A DNA stretch of 64,000 nt. It comes from Bacteroidota bacterium (lineage in GTDB: Bacteria; Bacteroidota; Bacteroidia; Cytophagales; Cytophagaceae). The stretch covers positions 1-64,000 of the forward strand of contig JAEVZS010000032.1 of assembly GCA_023392125.1 (NCBI GenBank), in the 5' to 3' direction. Position numbers and translations under genes: made by a program. Positions 37,672-47,473 of this stretch are shown here, in pieces (position 1 is the first letter of the stretch; each line of letters starts with the position of its first letter). The notes beneath the pieces were generated by a model, which saw only the letters and a list, made by a program, of their open reading frames with translations, ran no database searches and was not told where the DNA came from.

Positions 37672-38499
37672 TTAAATAATTCCGATGCTCATGGCTTTTT
37701 TTAGTAATTCTCCTGAACGCCTGACATTCATTTTTTGAAGCATATTTTTTCTATGCTTGTATACGGTATGATCACTTATGAATAATGTTTCGGCAATTTC
37801 TTTACTTGAATATCCCTGACTCATCAGATTGATTATTTCCCGCTCTCTGTGAGACAAGGGATTGTATATATGCTCGTAATCGAATCTCTTCTTAAAGATA
37901 TTCTGATATACACCCTGATTATCTTTTAATGAAATGGTCATAACAATAGAATTGTCTTGTTTAAAATCGTGAATCTCGGTTACCTGCTTTAGTATAAGCT
38001 GAGGATTACCCGATCTGCTACAATTCAAAACTGTGATCTGGTGAAGATACCAGCGTGTAGTTCCGTCTTTATGCTTGAACAGGGTACAATATGATATTTT
38101 TATATCTTCAGATCGTCGAAGTCTGCTGTATTGGTCTATTGTATCAAACATTAAGGGAAATATGTGCTCCAGAACGATATGGAGCTGATGTTCCGGAAAC
38201 AGGGACACGGTTTTTACGAAACCACTATGGTAAAATTCGTTGGGATGATATCCAAGCATATTTTGGATATTATCACTTACGTATACATATTTTTTACTGG
38301 TAATATCAATTATGCAAACGATACTGGGAGTCCAGGCGGCAAGTGATCTGAACTGAGGGTAGTTTATCAGACTGTCTATGTCTTCCGGTGATAACTGTTG
38401 TGATGGAATGTATTTTTCGATAATCCGGCATGCGATCTTGTAATATTCAATATTACTTTTAGCCTTTATAATGCTTCTCATGAGAAATGACGTAAACAA
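37672..38499 (-). CDS. PAS-domain LuxR-family transcriptional regulator
   Basis: A 275-aa cytoplasmic regulator. A PAS domain lies at about 52-180 (WTPSIVCIIDITSKKYVYVSDNIQNMLGYHPNEF...HKDGTTRWYLHQITVL). A C-terminal LuxR HTH lies at about 208-270 (LSHREREIINLMSQGYSSKEIAETLFISDHTVYKHRKNMLQKMNV). This layout is common in Bacteroidota one-component regulators. M7 (38481) is an alternative start. Its position between the GH8 and MFS genes hints at a role in nutrient uptake, but nothing ties it to a target. Confidence 0.88.
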   Translation of the reverse strand: MFTSFLMRSIIKAKSNIEYYKIACRIIEKYIPSQQLSPEDIDSLINYPQFRSLAAWTPSIVCIIDITSKKYVYVSDNIQNMLGYHPNEFYHSGFVKTVSLFPEHQLHIVLEHIFPLMFDTIDQYSRLRRSEDIKISYCTLFKHKDGTTRWYLHQITVLNCSRSGNPQLILKQVTEIHDFKQDNSIVMTISLKDNQGVYQNIFKKRFDYEHIYNPLSHREREIINLMSQGYSSKEIAETLFISDHTVYKHRKNMLQKMNVRRSGELLKKAMSIGII

Positions 38500-38793
38500 T
38501 ATGTACGAACGGGATCTATTGCTGAGACAATAACTGATTTATTTTCCTGGAAAAAAGAACAGAGGCTGCTTCATAATTCAGCTCTATTCTGATTATGGAA
38601 ATATAGCTCACTTTTATCAAAAACTTCTGCGCACCAGAAAAAAAATTGTTTTATACTGATTAGAACTATGAGGTCTGAAGCTGTTGTATTCCTGTCTCCA
38701 GGCCTGTAAATTTAATTATTCCGGTATCAGCCATATGTTTAGAACCTGGCATTTTATTTCCGTTAGCTGAATTCATGTTTAGCGAAAAGTGCC

Positions 38794-40206
38794 TCATGCT
38801 CTTTTTTTGCTAAACACATTATTCAGTATCAGCTCATTTTTGATTTCTCCGATTACTTTCTTCTGATGCACTTCTCCTTTTTCTCTAACATGAGAGAGTT
38901 TCTTTAATGCCAGTATCCCTATTATAAAGGAAAAAAGGAAGAAGAAATCCCATTGCTGAAAATTCAGCGTATGTAATATAAAACCTCCGTCAGGTGTTTT
39001 CCATTCAAAATTCCAGGCAAATTCCCGACTGGCAAAGAAGTCGACAAAATACCCTCCTATAATAGGAGCTATACCGGCAAACAAGGCATTCATCATGCCT
39101 CGTACAGTAAGATAGACAACAGCATCGCCCTTACCAGGAGCCAGTTTAATACCTATATTGCCTATGGAAAGGTTTATTCCTGCAGAAGATACTCCTATTA
39201 AAGCATAAATAATTACAAGCAGAGGCAGGGTAAACATATGCTTTTCAGGCATAGTCGTAAAGGTAAAGGCCAGGATACAGCACAAATAAACAGGTCCGCA
39301 TATTTTCAATATTGTTTTATTGCTATATCTGTCCGAATACCTTCCCCAAACTCTTATAAAGAGGATATTGGTTATCTGGCTGAGTATGCCAAAGCCCACT
39401 ACATACGACAGCGGATAATTCAGCATCTTTAATAAATAGACACTAAAGAAAGGAGCCGCCAGGTTTATCCCAAAAGCCCAAATTGCGTTAAATATTAGTA
39501 AATTCCTGAAATTTATATCCTTAAACGGATTTTTAAACAATCTCATAAAATTAGTACCCATTACGGTCATTTTTGGCTCGGGAACACGTGAGATCACATA
39601 AGCCCCATAAAGTCCTGCCAATCCTCCGATGAAAAACATTCCGGAGTAAGCATGCATTTCAAAATGTGCAAAATCTGATTTAACAAAATCCAGCAATATT
39701 GCACATGACAAACTTAACACGACATTCAATATCTGTATTAACCGGCTCCTTCCGGAAAAATACGTTCCCAGCCGGTTTTCGGGAACCAGGTCTTTCATCC
39801 AGGAGTTCCAGCTGCATCCGCTAATCGCTCCCATCGCATAATGAAAGAAAAGAAGACAAAGCAGCAGGGTTAGTCCTGTGGAAGGGGTAAACAGAAAAGG
39901 AATAAGACTGATTACAAGCAAGATTACTCTCCCAAATACAGAAGAAGACACCGATAATTTTCGTCTGTTTCCCGAAAGGAAAATCAGATAAATAGCTGCT
40001 AATTGAAATAAATTGGCAAGAGGAGGCATAGAGGCCAGCAAACCAATCTGAAAGTTGGAGGCTCCCAACTGCATCGCATAAGCAATCAGAAAAGCTCCTC
40101 CTGTAAGGGTAGCCATGGCTTCTGACATCAGGCCATCTTTTACAACAAGCTTTAATCCTTTATCAACCTGGTTTTCAGTAAGATTTTCAGAGGGAGCAAA
40201 TTTCAT
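38794..40206 (-). CDS. MFS transporter
   Basis: A 470-aa membrane protein with about 12 hydrophobic segments and an MFS-like pattern (GGAFLIAYAMQLGASNFQIGLLASMPPLANLFQL; loop after TM2 with NRRKLSV). A cytoplasmic start (MKFAPSENLTENQVDKGLKLVVKDG) precedes TM1. Substrate cannot be read from the sequence. It stands apart from its neighbours by about 300 bp on each side. Confidence 0.82.
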   Translation of the reverse strand: MKFAPSENLTENQVDKGLKLVVKDGLMSEAMATLTGGAFLIAYAMQLGASNFQIGLLASMPPLANLFQLAAIYLIFLSGNRRKLSVSSSVFGRVILLVISLIPFLFTPSTGLTLLLCLLFFHYAMGAISGCSWNSWMKDLVPENRLGTYFSGRSRLIQILNVVLSLSCAILLDFVKSDFAHFEMHAYSGMFFIGGLAGLYGAYVISRVPEPKMTVMGTNFMRLFKNPFKDINFRNLLIFNAIWAFGINLAAPFFSVYLLKMLNYPLSYVVGFGILSQITNILFIRVWGRYSDRYSNKTILKICGPVYLCCILAFTFTTMPEKHMFTLPLLVIIYALIGVSSAGINLSIGNIGIKLAPGKGDAVVYLTVRGMMNALFAGIAPIIGGYFVDFFASREFAWNFEWKTPDGGFILHTLNFQQWDFFFLFSFIIGILALKKLSHVREKGEVHQKKVIGEIKNELILNNVFSKKRA

Positions 40207-40515
40207 CAGAAAGAAGAATCAGTAGTAAGTTCTGATTGAATACAATCGGGATGAGAAATCCGTTCCCTTTCTGCTATTCAACCTGATATAGAAAAAGTAA
40301 TATTTTAATAAAAGGAAAACGTTGTAGAAAAACAAAAAAAGGCCCTAAAAAACACAATTTATCTAAATACAAATCAGCAAATACAAGTCCCCCGACATAA
40401 AGCCACCCTTCAAATTATACAATTTTCACTTTATCAGCATACAGTTCCCGGCATATCATATATGCTTGTGCAGACTGCTGGTTCAGACGCTCTTCATCAA
40501 ATCAGAAGGCTAAGT
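40207..40515. other. 309-bp intergenic region, nothing recognised
   Basis: AT-rich spacer between two MFS genes on the same strand. No ORF, clear terminator or repeat was found. Confidence 0.5.
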
Positions 40516-41715
40516 CTACTGGTTGCTTTTTGCTTTTCGTATTGAAAGGAAGTAGAGCACCATCAATATTATTGCCGCAAGTACAAAAACTTTTGTGATC
40601 ACCTCAAGACCTAACCCCCGGGAAAGCCATCCCGCAAAAGCCGGCAACAACGATGCGCCCAACATGGCAGCGGAGATCTGGGTACCGATGGCCGTAGCGG
40701 CATGCTCTTTCCCCACTGTTTTCGGAGTCACTGCAATGAGGCTCGGAAATACAGGCGCATTTGCCAATCCTATTATCATAATTCCGGCGAGGGTAAAAAA
40801 ATTACCGATGTTGAGCATCACCAGAAAGGCACCTGTCACTATACCTGTCAGAGCAACCTTTAATGCATGATTTACCGAAATTCTGGTAAGCAGGATTCCG
40901 GAAAGCATCCTTCCCACTGTCAGACTGCCCCAATATGCGCTCGTCCAGAGTCCGGCCTCCTCATCGATCATCCCTCTTGATTTGGTAAGTATAGTAAAAA
41001 TCCATTGTCCGAAACCCTGTTCAAATCCGGTATAAAGAAAAAAGATCAATATGTTAATCCAGACAACAGGCAGCTTCATTGTTTGCAGATATTCTGCTCC
41101 CGGGCGACGCTCCTCTTCTTCATGGGATGAAACCTGCCAGCTGTTCCGGCTATACAGAAACAGTACGGATAGCGCTATCTGAATGACTGCTACAATAATG
41201 TATCCATCGAACCATTGAAAACCACCGGCAAGCAAGAAAGTAACCAGAAGAGGCCCAAGTGTTGCCCCCACGCCGTAAAAAGCATGAAGCCAGTTTAACG
41301 TGCTTGCACTGAAGCGGGAAGCTGCGAATGTATTAATGGATGAGTCAATCGCTCCCCCGCCCGCCCCCAGGCAGAACGAAGCCATGATCGCAAAATACCA
41401 GTAACTGGTGAAAGCATACACCAACAAGCTCAATCCTGTCAGAAGACAGCTTACTATCAGAAGCACTCCCAGGGAAATTATGTTGAGAATCTTGCCGCTG
41501 GTACTGCTGGTGGACAGATACCCTGCGGTAAAGCAAACCAGCAGGATTCCGAGGGCATCAAGTGGTACATGAAACCTGGAGCTCATGAAAGGCCATGCTA
41601 TTCCAAGCAGGCCATCCGGGAGTCCAAGACTGATAAAGGCGAGATACATTACCAGTATCAGAAAAAATGATTTGTTTCCTTTTCGCAGTGTATTCATATA
41701 ATCAGACAGAGCCAT
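40516..41715 (-). CDS. MFS transporter (sugar-permease-like)
   Basis: A 399-aa protein with 12 predicted membrane segments. The N-terminus FFLILVMYLAFISLGLPDGLLGIAWPFM and the segment LGAGGGAIDSSINTFAASRF followed by LHAFYGVGATLGPLL match the FucP-like/YfkF-like MFS branch in which GLPDG and HxFYGVGA are conserved. Substrate unknown. Only distantly like the neighbouring MFS gene. Confidence 0.83.
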   Translation of the reverse strand: MALSDYMNTLRKGNKSFFLILVMYLAFISLGLPDGLLGIAWPFMSSRFHVPLDALGILLVCFTAGYLSTSSTSGKILNIISLGVLLIVSCLLTGLSLLVYAFTSYWYFAIMASFCLGAGGGAIDSSINTFAASRFSASTLNWLHAFYGVGATLGPLLVTFLLAGGFQWFDGYIIVAVIQIALSVLFLYSRNSWQVSSHEEEERRPGAEYLQTMKLPVVWINILIFFLYTGFEQGFGQWIFTILTKSRGMIDEEAGLWTSAYWGSLTVGRMLSGILLTRISVNHALKVALTGIVTGAFLVMLNIGNFFTLAGIMIIGLANAPVFPSLIAVTPKTVGKEHAATAIGTQISAAMLGASLLPAFAGWLSRGLGLEVITKVFVLAAIILMVLYFLSIRKAKSNQ

Positions 41716-41956
41716 TATGTAATCCGGAATTTAGGGAAGAATGTTCAGTAATACATCTGCATTGCTCAAAAATCAGCTAAAAATATATCCGTTTCAGACA
41801 CTATAGCATTCGGCTGAGTCTGTAAATACTCTTTGCATGAACTATTTTTCTTTCATTTTTAAATTCACTATAAAAAAAGTATTCTCTATAGAGTTTATAG
41901 AATAAATTTTCAAAACATTATCAAACAAACTAAAATTATACGCCCCTCTTAGCTTT

Positions 41957-43717
41957 ATGGAAATCGCAATTGTATTAGGCTTATTAGGACTCGTTCTGGT
42001 TCTTTTTGCCACAGAAAAACTTTCAGTCGATGTAATCACGGGTATTATGCTCGTCACGCTGATTCTTACCAACATTATCACACCGGAAGAGGCCTTTGCC
42101 GGTTTCAGCAGTGATTTTATTTTTATGCTTGCCTCCATTTTTGTAATCAGCGGAACCCTAATGGATAGCGGGGTTCTGGATGCCATAGGTGCAAGACTTG
42201 TTCGCCTGGTGAAGAAAAGAAAAAAAATGCTTTCTATCTCAACCATAATCGTGCCTGGTATGCTTTCAGCCTTTATGAACAACACGGCAATTACGGCCAT
42301 TTTCATCGGCCCTTTTATGGGCATTGCAAAAAATCTGAATATAAGCCCCTCTAAAGTACTGATGCCGCTGGCATTCACGTCAATTGTAGGCGGCACAATT
42401 ACCCTGATCGGAACATCAACCAACATTGCAGTCAGCGGAGCGCTTCCCAACTATGGCATTGAAGCGCTCAGCATGTTTGAATTTACCCAGATAGGGCTTA
42501 TTCTGTTTGGCGCTTATACTATATATATGATCGTGTTTGGTGATCGTATCATGCCTGGCAGACAAAAAAGCGGAGCCGAAGAAGATTCCGACCTGCGGGA
42601 ATATCTGAGTGAAGTACATATAGCTGCTGACAGCAGGCTGATAGGACAACCGGTACTGAGTTCCAGGCTGGAAAAGAAAAACCTGAATGTATTAAAAGTA
42701 ATACGGGGAGACAAAACATTTGCCCCCGGCAAAAACGACACGATTCAGGCCGAGGATCTGTTGCTGGTACAGGCTAACAGCAAGGATCTGATCAGGCTGA
42801 AAGAAAGCAATTCTATTGCTATTAAAGCAGATGCAATAGCCACTAAAAACGGTAACGGGATCAATGGCCTACAAATCGCTGAAATTCTTATCACTCCGGG
42901 GAGCGTGTTTACCAAAAAAGATATCAAGGAGCCCGATATGGATTCCATGTTCAATATTGAGCTCCTGGGTTTGCACCGCATGAATCATAAACTTGATCAA
43001 CGGCTGGAGGAAGTTTGTCTTAATACCGGTGATATGCTCCTCGTACAAGGTCATCGCAAAAGCATCAAGGCACTGAATCAGTCCAGAGATTTTCTGGTCG
43101 TTGATGAATACAAGCCCAATCTTTTTAAAGAACGGAAAGGATATATTACACTGGCAATCTTTATGGCTGCTATTCTGGCAGGCAGCCTGAAAATCGTTGC
43201 ATTGCCTGTAGCATACGTAATCGGGGTACTTTTGATTATACTTCTCCGCATCACTACTCCCGAACGTGCCTATCAGCTGATAGACTGGCGCATGCTGATT
43301 CTGATCGCGGGTATGACTGCCTTTGGCTCGGCCATGGAAAAATCCGGAGCATCCGAATTTCTCGCTACCAAGATTGTTCAGGTATTTAAACCCATCGGAG
43401 TGATTCCCATATTGGCGGCTTTTGTTGTATTGGTAGTTATACTGACCCAGCCGATGTCCAATGCTGCCGCTGCCCTGGTAGTACTTCCGGTAGCTATTGC
43501 CACCGCTCAGCAGCTGGCTGTCAATCCCAAAACTTTTGCCATATGTATAATGCTGGGAGCATCGGTATCCCTGGTCACGCCGCTCGAACCCTCGAGTGTG
43601 CTGGTCTATGGACTGGGAAAATATAAATTTAAAGATTTTGTCCTCATAGGCGGCCCGATTACTTTAATCCTGATCGCCCTGATAGTCGGTCTGGTACCTG
43701 TATTCTGGCCACTGTAA
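41957..43717 (+). CDS. SLC13-family permease with TrkA_C domains (copy 1)
   Basis: A 586-aa anion/sodium symporter-type permease. Two membrane halves flank a cytoplasmic region with two TrkA_C (RCK_C) domains at about 212-290 and 310-378. Characteristic segments are LLVLFATEKLSVDVITGIM, AFAGFSSDFIFMLASIFVISGTL, FMNNTAITAIFIGP, GTITLIGTSTNIAVSGALP and TQPMSNAAAALVVLPVAIATA. The family moves di/tricarboxylates or sulfate; the substrate here is not known. A close paralogue sits at 48193-49956. Confidence 0.9.
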   Translation: MEIAIVLGLLGLVLVLFATEKLSVDVITGIMLVTLILTNIITPEEAFAGFSSDFIFMLASIFVISGTLMDSGVLDAIGARLVRLVKKRKKMLSISTIIVPGMLSAFMNNTAITAIFIGPFMGIAKNLNISPSKVLMPLAFTSIVGGTITLIGTSTNIAVSGALPNYGIEALSMFEFTQIGLILFGAYTIYMIVFGDRIMPGRQKSGAEEDSDLREYLSEVHIAADSRLIGQPVLSSRLEKKNLNVLKVIRGDKTFAPGKNDTIQAEDLLLVQANSKDLIRLKESNSIAIKADAIATKNGNGINGLQIAEILITPGSVFTKKDIKEPDMDSMFNIELLGLHRMNHKLDQRLEEVCLNTGDMLLVQGHRKSIKALNQSRDFLVVDEYKPNLFKERKGYITLAIFMAAILAGSLKIVALPVAYVIGVLLIILLRITTPERAYQLIDWRMLILIAGMTAFGSAMEKSGASEFLATKIVQVFKPIGVIPILAAFVVLVVILTQPMSNAAAALVVLPVAIATAQQLAVNPKTFAICIMLGASVSLVTPLEPSSVLVYGLGKYKFKDFVLIGGPITLILIALIVGLVPVFWPL

Positions 43718-43812
43718 AATGTGCCAGGCAATTTTCCCCTTACTGTTTCCCCATGTTCCAAATCCGGCAGATGCTTATCTGACCGGGTTTGCTTTTTACA
43801 GGAACAGGGAGC

Positions 43813-44247
43813 TTATATTTTGGGTATCAGCTCTCTCAGCATTACTCCGGTCTTTCCGCCTGCCACGTCGCTCAGCGTATAATTGTCCAGAAAACGTATA
43901 AATTCCTTATAGGCATTACTCAGAGCATATTTCAGCAGGCAGCTTCCCTGCAGGATGCATTCTCTCTGCTCGCAATCAATGACGCAGTCACTCTGCTCCA
44001 TCAAAAGTATCAACTGTCCTATCCTGTACTCTTCCGGCGGTCCGGCCAGGCTCAGCCCGCCCCCTTTGCCTCTCCGTGCCTTCAGGATTTTATGATTCGA
44101 AAGAAACTGAACCACTTTTACCAGATGATTCCGGGATATCTTAAATGTTTCTGACAATTCGCTGATAGTTGCCGCCGGCTCATCAGGCTTATGCGCAAGA
44201 TACATCAGGATACGTAAACCATAATCGGTAAACTGGTTCAGCTTCAT
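43813..44247 (-). CDS. nsrR: Rrf2-family nitric-oxide-sensing repressor NsrR
   Basis: A 144-aa protein. The N-terminal winged helix MKLNQFTDYGLRILMYLAHKPDE...ISELSETFKISRNHLVKVVQFLS is typical of NsrR, and the cluster-binding Cys trio is C92, C97 and C103, with an extra C88. NsrR holds a [4Fe-4S] cluster that nitric oxide destroys, which relieves repression. It lies 21 bp after hmp on the same strand, so it is probably co-transcribed with it and autoregulated through the operator at 45483-45521. Confidence 0.9.
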   Translation of the reverse strand: MKLNQFTDYGLRILMYLAHKPDEPAATISELSETFKISRNHLVKVVQFLSNHKILKARRGKGGGLSLAGPPEEYRIGQLILLMEQSDCVIDCEQRECILQGSCLLKYALSNAYKEFIRFLDNYTLSDVAGGKTGVMLRELIPKI

Positions 44248-44268
44248 AGAGTAATTTTTTGTTGAAAA

Positions 44269-45474
44269 TCAATTCAGAGAAAGAATATGCGGCCCAAATT
44301 CTTCATAGAAAATAGCTTCAGATTTTACCCCTCTCGACTTTAAATCGGAATACTGCTTTCTTATAAACGCAGAAGGCCCGCAAATATAAAAAGAAGCTTC
44401 CGGACTTATGACATCCTGCGGAAGTCTGGCTATATCCACAATACCCTCCTCTACCTGATTTCCGGTTCCTGCGGCTTCATAAAAAACAAACTTTTTCATC
44501 CTGCCATACTCCAGACGATACTTTTCAAGCAGATCATCAAAGGCATGCACATCACAATTCCGGCAGCCGTGGATCCATACAATCTCTCTTTCCGTTCCTG
44601 CCTGAATGAGGGTTTCTACCATACTCAGCAAGGGTGTCTGTCCGATACCCCCGCTAATCAGCACTACCGGATTCGTCTGCAGGCAGTCCAGCACAAAATC
44701 ACCGGCAGGAGCAGCCAGCTCTACCATGTCCCCTTCTGTGATCTTGTCGTGAAGATAATTGGAAATCATACCGGCCGGAGTACTGACATCGCCCCGTTCC
44801 CTTTTTACAGAGATCCGGTACCATGTTCCGTTTGACGCATTGGACAAGCTATACTGCCGTGCCTGAAAAAGACTGACAGAAGGCAGAAAAATATTGACAC
44901 TTACATACTGCCCGGGAAGAAATGACGCTACTTTGCCTCCGTCTGCCGGATACAGATAGAAGGATGTTATTTCTTCAGACTCTTTTACCTTTTTCTTCAC
45001 TATAAACGGCCGCCAGCCGCTCCATCCGCCTGACCTTGTGCTCTGTCCGGTATATAGACCGGCTTCGTAACTGATAAAAATATCTGCCAGCTGATTATAA
45101 GCGCTGGTCCATGCAGCCAGCACTTCAGGAGTCGCAGCACTGCCCAGCACTTCTGAAATAGAAGCAATCAGGTGCTTGCCAACAATCGGATAATGTTCTG
45201 CACGAATATTCAGACTGGTATGCTTTTGTGCAATTTTGTTTACAGCCGGTAAAAGTACTGACGGGTTGTCTATGTTTTCTGCATAGGCAAGAACCGCCAT
45301 GGCAAGAGCCTGCTGCTGTTTGCCATCATTTTGATTCCCCAAATTAAAAATGTTTTTCAGCTCCGGATTATGCTCAAACATGCGCTTGTAAAAATGAGTT
45401 GTCAGCGCAAGTCCACCTTCTTTTAAGACGGGCACGGTCGCCTTTACAATTGCTTTTTCTTCCTGTGTAATCAT
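44269..45474 (-). CDS. hmp: Flavohemoglobin, nitric oxide dioxygenase
   Basis: A 401-aa Hmp: N-terminal globin (about 1-140) with B10 Tyr29, E7 Gln53 and proximal F8 His85, matching known Hmp numbering; then an FAD-binding domain (RQYSLSNA at about 215-222) and a C-terminal NAD-binding domain (VVLISGGIGQTPLLSM; YICGPSAFIRK). It converts NO and O2 to nitrate using NAD(P)H and FAD, in the cytoplasm. It precedes nsrR in a two-gene operon behind a classic NsrR-like operator. Confidence 0.96.
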   Translation of the reverse strand: MITQEEKAIVKATVPVLKEGGLALTTHFYKRMFEHNPELKNIFNLGNQNDGKQQQALAMAVLAYAENIDNPSVLLPAVNKIAQKHTSLNIRAEHYPIVGKHLIASISEVLGSAATPEVLAAWTSAYNQLADIFISYEAGLYTGQSTRSGGWSGWRPFIVKKKVKESEEITSFYLYPADGGKVASFLPGQYVSVNIFLPSVSLFQARQYSLSNASNGTWYRISVKRERGDVSTPAGMISNYLHDKITEGDMVELAAPAGDFVLDCLQTNPVVLISGGIGQTPLLSMVETLIQAGTEREIVWIHGCRNCDVHAFDDLLEKYRLEYGRMKKFVFYEAAGTGNQVEEGIVDIARLPQDVISPEASFYICGPSAFIRKQYSDLKSRGVKSEAIFYEEFGPHILSLN

Positions 45475-45482
45475 ATTCTTTT

Positions 45483-45521
45483 AAGTTTTAAAGTTGTATT
45501 TAAAATGCAACTTTAAAACTT
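45483..45521 (-). promoter_or_regulatory. NsrR operator upstream of hmp
   Basis: AAGTTTTAAAGTTG (45483-45496) and CAACTTTAAAACTT (45508-45521) form a perfect 14-bp inverted repeat around 11 nt. The core AAGTTG-N11-CAACTT closely matches the known enterobacterial NsrR consensus AAGATG-N11-CATCTT. It starts 9 nt upstream of the hmp start codon. A weak Bacteroidota-type promoter (TTTG at 45540-45543; TAAGTTTT at 45515-45522, 17-nt spacing) would overlap it. Confidence 0.8.
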
Positions 45522-45691
45522 ATATCAATGAGAGGCAATCAAAAAGGTGATTTATTTTACTGATATATATCAGTTTGTGCAGAAATATTCTCACCGGATC
45601 TCCGTCAGCTACCTGTCGGCAAAATTGCCGGCTGAATCTGTTTTTTTACTATTTTAGCATATTCGTTTTTATCGATCTTAATCTGAATAGT

Positions 45692-46054
45692 ATGAATAAT
45701 GACCCCGAACTGGATGGAAAGTATCTAGGCACAATTACTAAAGATTTTGCGCTGGTTGCCGAAACATTAAAGGAGACAAGCTACCAGATCAGAGTCAGGA
45801 AATTTTCAGACTTCCCGATTTTTCCGATCAGCAAGCTGGAACTTCCCATCGGGCAGCTGCTTATAGGGAGAAGAGAGCTGGCCATCAACTGGAATGTGTA
45901 CGCTTCTTTTTTGGATGAATTTGTACAGCGCAAACTGGTCGAAAACGAATCCGAGTTTATTGCAGCGTATAAAAATCCGGATGAGTTCTGCTGCTTATTT
46001 GTAGTAGATAACGATTTTACCAACTTTGTTTTTGTTCCCTATCCGGAAGACTAA
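45692..46054 (+). CDS. Small conserved-type protein of unknown function (120 aa)
   Basis: A 120-aa cytoplasmic protein starting MNNDPELDGKYLGTITKDFALV. The ATG at 45692 is preferred; the open frame extends to 45575, but that extension looks non-coding. Mixed alpha/beta (LELPIGQLLIGRRELAINWNVYASFLDEFVQRKL...DEFCCLFVVDNDFTNFVFVPYPED). No family recognised. Convergent with thiL over a shared terminator. Confidence 0.65.
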   Translation: MNNDPELDGKYLGTITKDFALVAETLKETSYQIRVRKFSDFPIFPISKLELPIGQLLIGRRELAINWNVYASFLDEFVQRKLVENESEFIAAYKNPDEFCCLFVVDNDFTNFVFVPYPED

Positions 46055-46060
46055 AAAATA

Positions 46061-46102
46061 AAAGCGTCTGATATGGAAAGTTCACTCCGGATCAGACACT
46101 TT
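46061..46102. terminator. Bidirectional terminator between convergent genes
   Basis: Arms AAAGCGTCTGAT (46061-46072) and ATCAGACACTTT (46091-46102) pair over 12 positions with one mismatch. It lies between the 120-aa gene and thiL. Confidence 0.6.
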
Positions 46103-46121
46103 AACTATTTATTTTGGCGCT

Positions 46122-47159
46122 CTATTTTTCAAAATGCTTCCAGCCCTGAGCAGTAAGGGATACAATGTTGTTTTGTTTGGTGACCAGAGCAATACCTTCC
46201 GAAGACGGCACCATATGTCCGATTACTGTAATATCCGGATGATTTTTGACTTTGGAAAAATCGTTCTGATCAATCGTAAAAAGAAGCTCATAATCTTCTC
46301 CCCCATTGAGAATACAGGTAGTAGGATCCAGATGAAACTCCAGCGCGGTTTCATATGTCAGCTTATCCACCGGCAGCTTGTCTTCATAGATTCTGGCTCC
46401 CAGTCCCGATGCCCTGCATATATGAATCAGCTCTGAGGCAAGACCGTCAGAGATATCGATCATTGAAGTCGGTACAAGCCCCAGATCAGCAAACTGATGC
46501 ATGATATCGGTTCTTGCTTCCGGCTTGAGCAGCCTGTGGACAATATAATCCTTGTCTTCCAGCTGCGGCTTCATATCCGGATTTACCATAAATTCCTGCT
46601 TTTCCCTTTCCAGTATCTGCAAGCCCATGTAGGCTCCGCCCAGATCTCCGGTCACACACAAAAGATCGTTTAGCCGGGCATTTTTGCGATAGGCAATGCG
46701 ATCTTTACTGACTTTTCCGATAGCAGTAATTGATATAATAAGTCCGGTAAGACTTGAAGTAGTATCTCCGCCTACCAGATCTACCTTATAGTTCTCGCAT
46801 GCCGCAGCGATACCTTTGTACAATTCCAGAATGGCTTCGGCAGAAAAACGGCTGCTTACTGCCACACTTACCGTAATCTGTTCCGGAATAGCATTCATCG
46901 CAGCAATATCGGAAATATTCACAGCCACTGCCTTATATCCCAGGTGTTTTAGCGGAGTATATGTCATATCAAAATGAACACCTTCTACCAGCATATCCGT
47001 CGATACTACCGTAAGCATTTCTCCATCCCCTATTACCGCCGCATCGTCCCCGATTCCTTCTACTGTAGAAGCATTGTACCGGACCACATCTTTTTTGAGC
47101 AGGTCAATCAGACCAAATTCACCAATTTCAGACAATTCCGTTCTTTTTTCTGAATTCAT
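46122..47159 (-). CDS. thiL: Thiamine-monophosphate kinase
   Basis: A 345-aa ThiL (AIR synthase/PurM-like fold): phosphorylates thiamine monophosphate to thiamine pyrophosphate in the cytoplasm. Motifs: SEIGEFGLIDLL, EGIGDDAAVI, STDMLVEGVHFD, GYKAVAVNISDIAAMNA, VDLVGGDTTSS, DISDGLASEL and GGEDYELLFT. All the conserved metal-binding Asp residues are in place. No thi operon genes are adjacent. Confidence 0.95.
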   Translation of the reverse strand: MNSEKRTELSEIGEFGLIDLLKKDVVRYNASTVEGIGDDAAVIGDGEMLTVVSTDMLVEGVHFDMTYTPLKHLGYKAVAVNISDIAAMNAIPEQITVSVAVSSRFSAEAILELYKGIAAACENYKVDLVGGDTTSSLTGLIISITAIGKVSKDRIAYRKNARLNDLLCVTGDLGGAYMGLQILEREKQEFMVNPDMKPQLEDKDYIVHRLLKPEARTDIMHQFADLGLVPTSMIDISDGLASELIHICRASGLGARIYEDKLPVDKLTYETALEFHLDPTTCILNGGEDYELLFTIDQNDFSKVKNHPDITVIGHMVPSSEGIALVTKQNNIVSLTAQGWKHFEK

Positions 47160-47308
47160 TTCAATTAAAACTATTTTTTCTGTTTACCTTTTCAGCAGCA
47201 AAGGTACAAATAGGTAAACATAGTTTCTTAAAATCAGGTTAAGCTTTACTATTCTCTTCATAAATAATAGTAAATTTGCAATCTGTTTATTTAGTAAATC
47301 AAAGATAT

Positions 47309-47452
47309 ATGAAAAAGTTTCTGATCGGCCTTCTCTTACTTTCCTTCCTTGGCGGCATAGCAGCTTCATGCACTACCAGAGCAAGACCCGAGTGTAAAAA
47401 GAATGTAAAAAAAATCAAAAAAATGCGTAAGCAGGGACGCATCGGGGTATAA
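47309..47452 (+). CDS. Small lipoprotein-like peptide (47 aa)
   Basis: A 47-aa ORF: MKKFLIGLLLLSFLGGIAASC then a short Cys-containing, strongly basic tail (PECKKNVKKIKKMRKQG). A signal peptide with a relaxed lipobox (A18-A-S-C21) is likely. A similar gene follows 21 bp later. Function unknown. Confidence 0.6.
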   Translation: MKKFLIGLLLLSFLGGIAASCTTRARPECKKNVKKIKKMRKQGRIGV

Positions 47453-47473
47453 TAATCTAACGAATGTACTATT

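Noticed and set aside
45575..45691. N-terminal extension of the 120-aa protein
   Set aside because: The extension has no coding character, and an ATG at 45692 begins a normal-looking protein.
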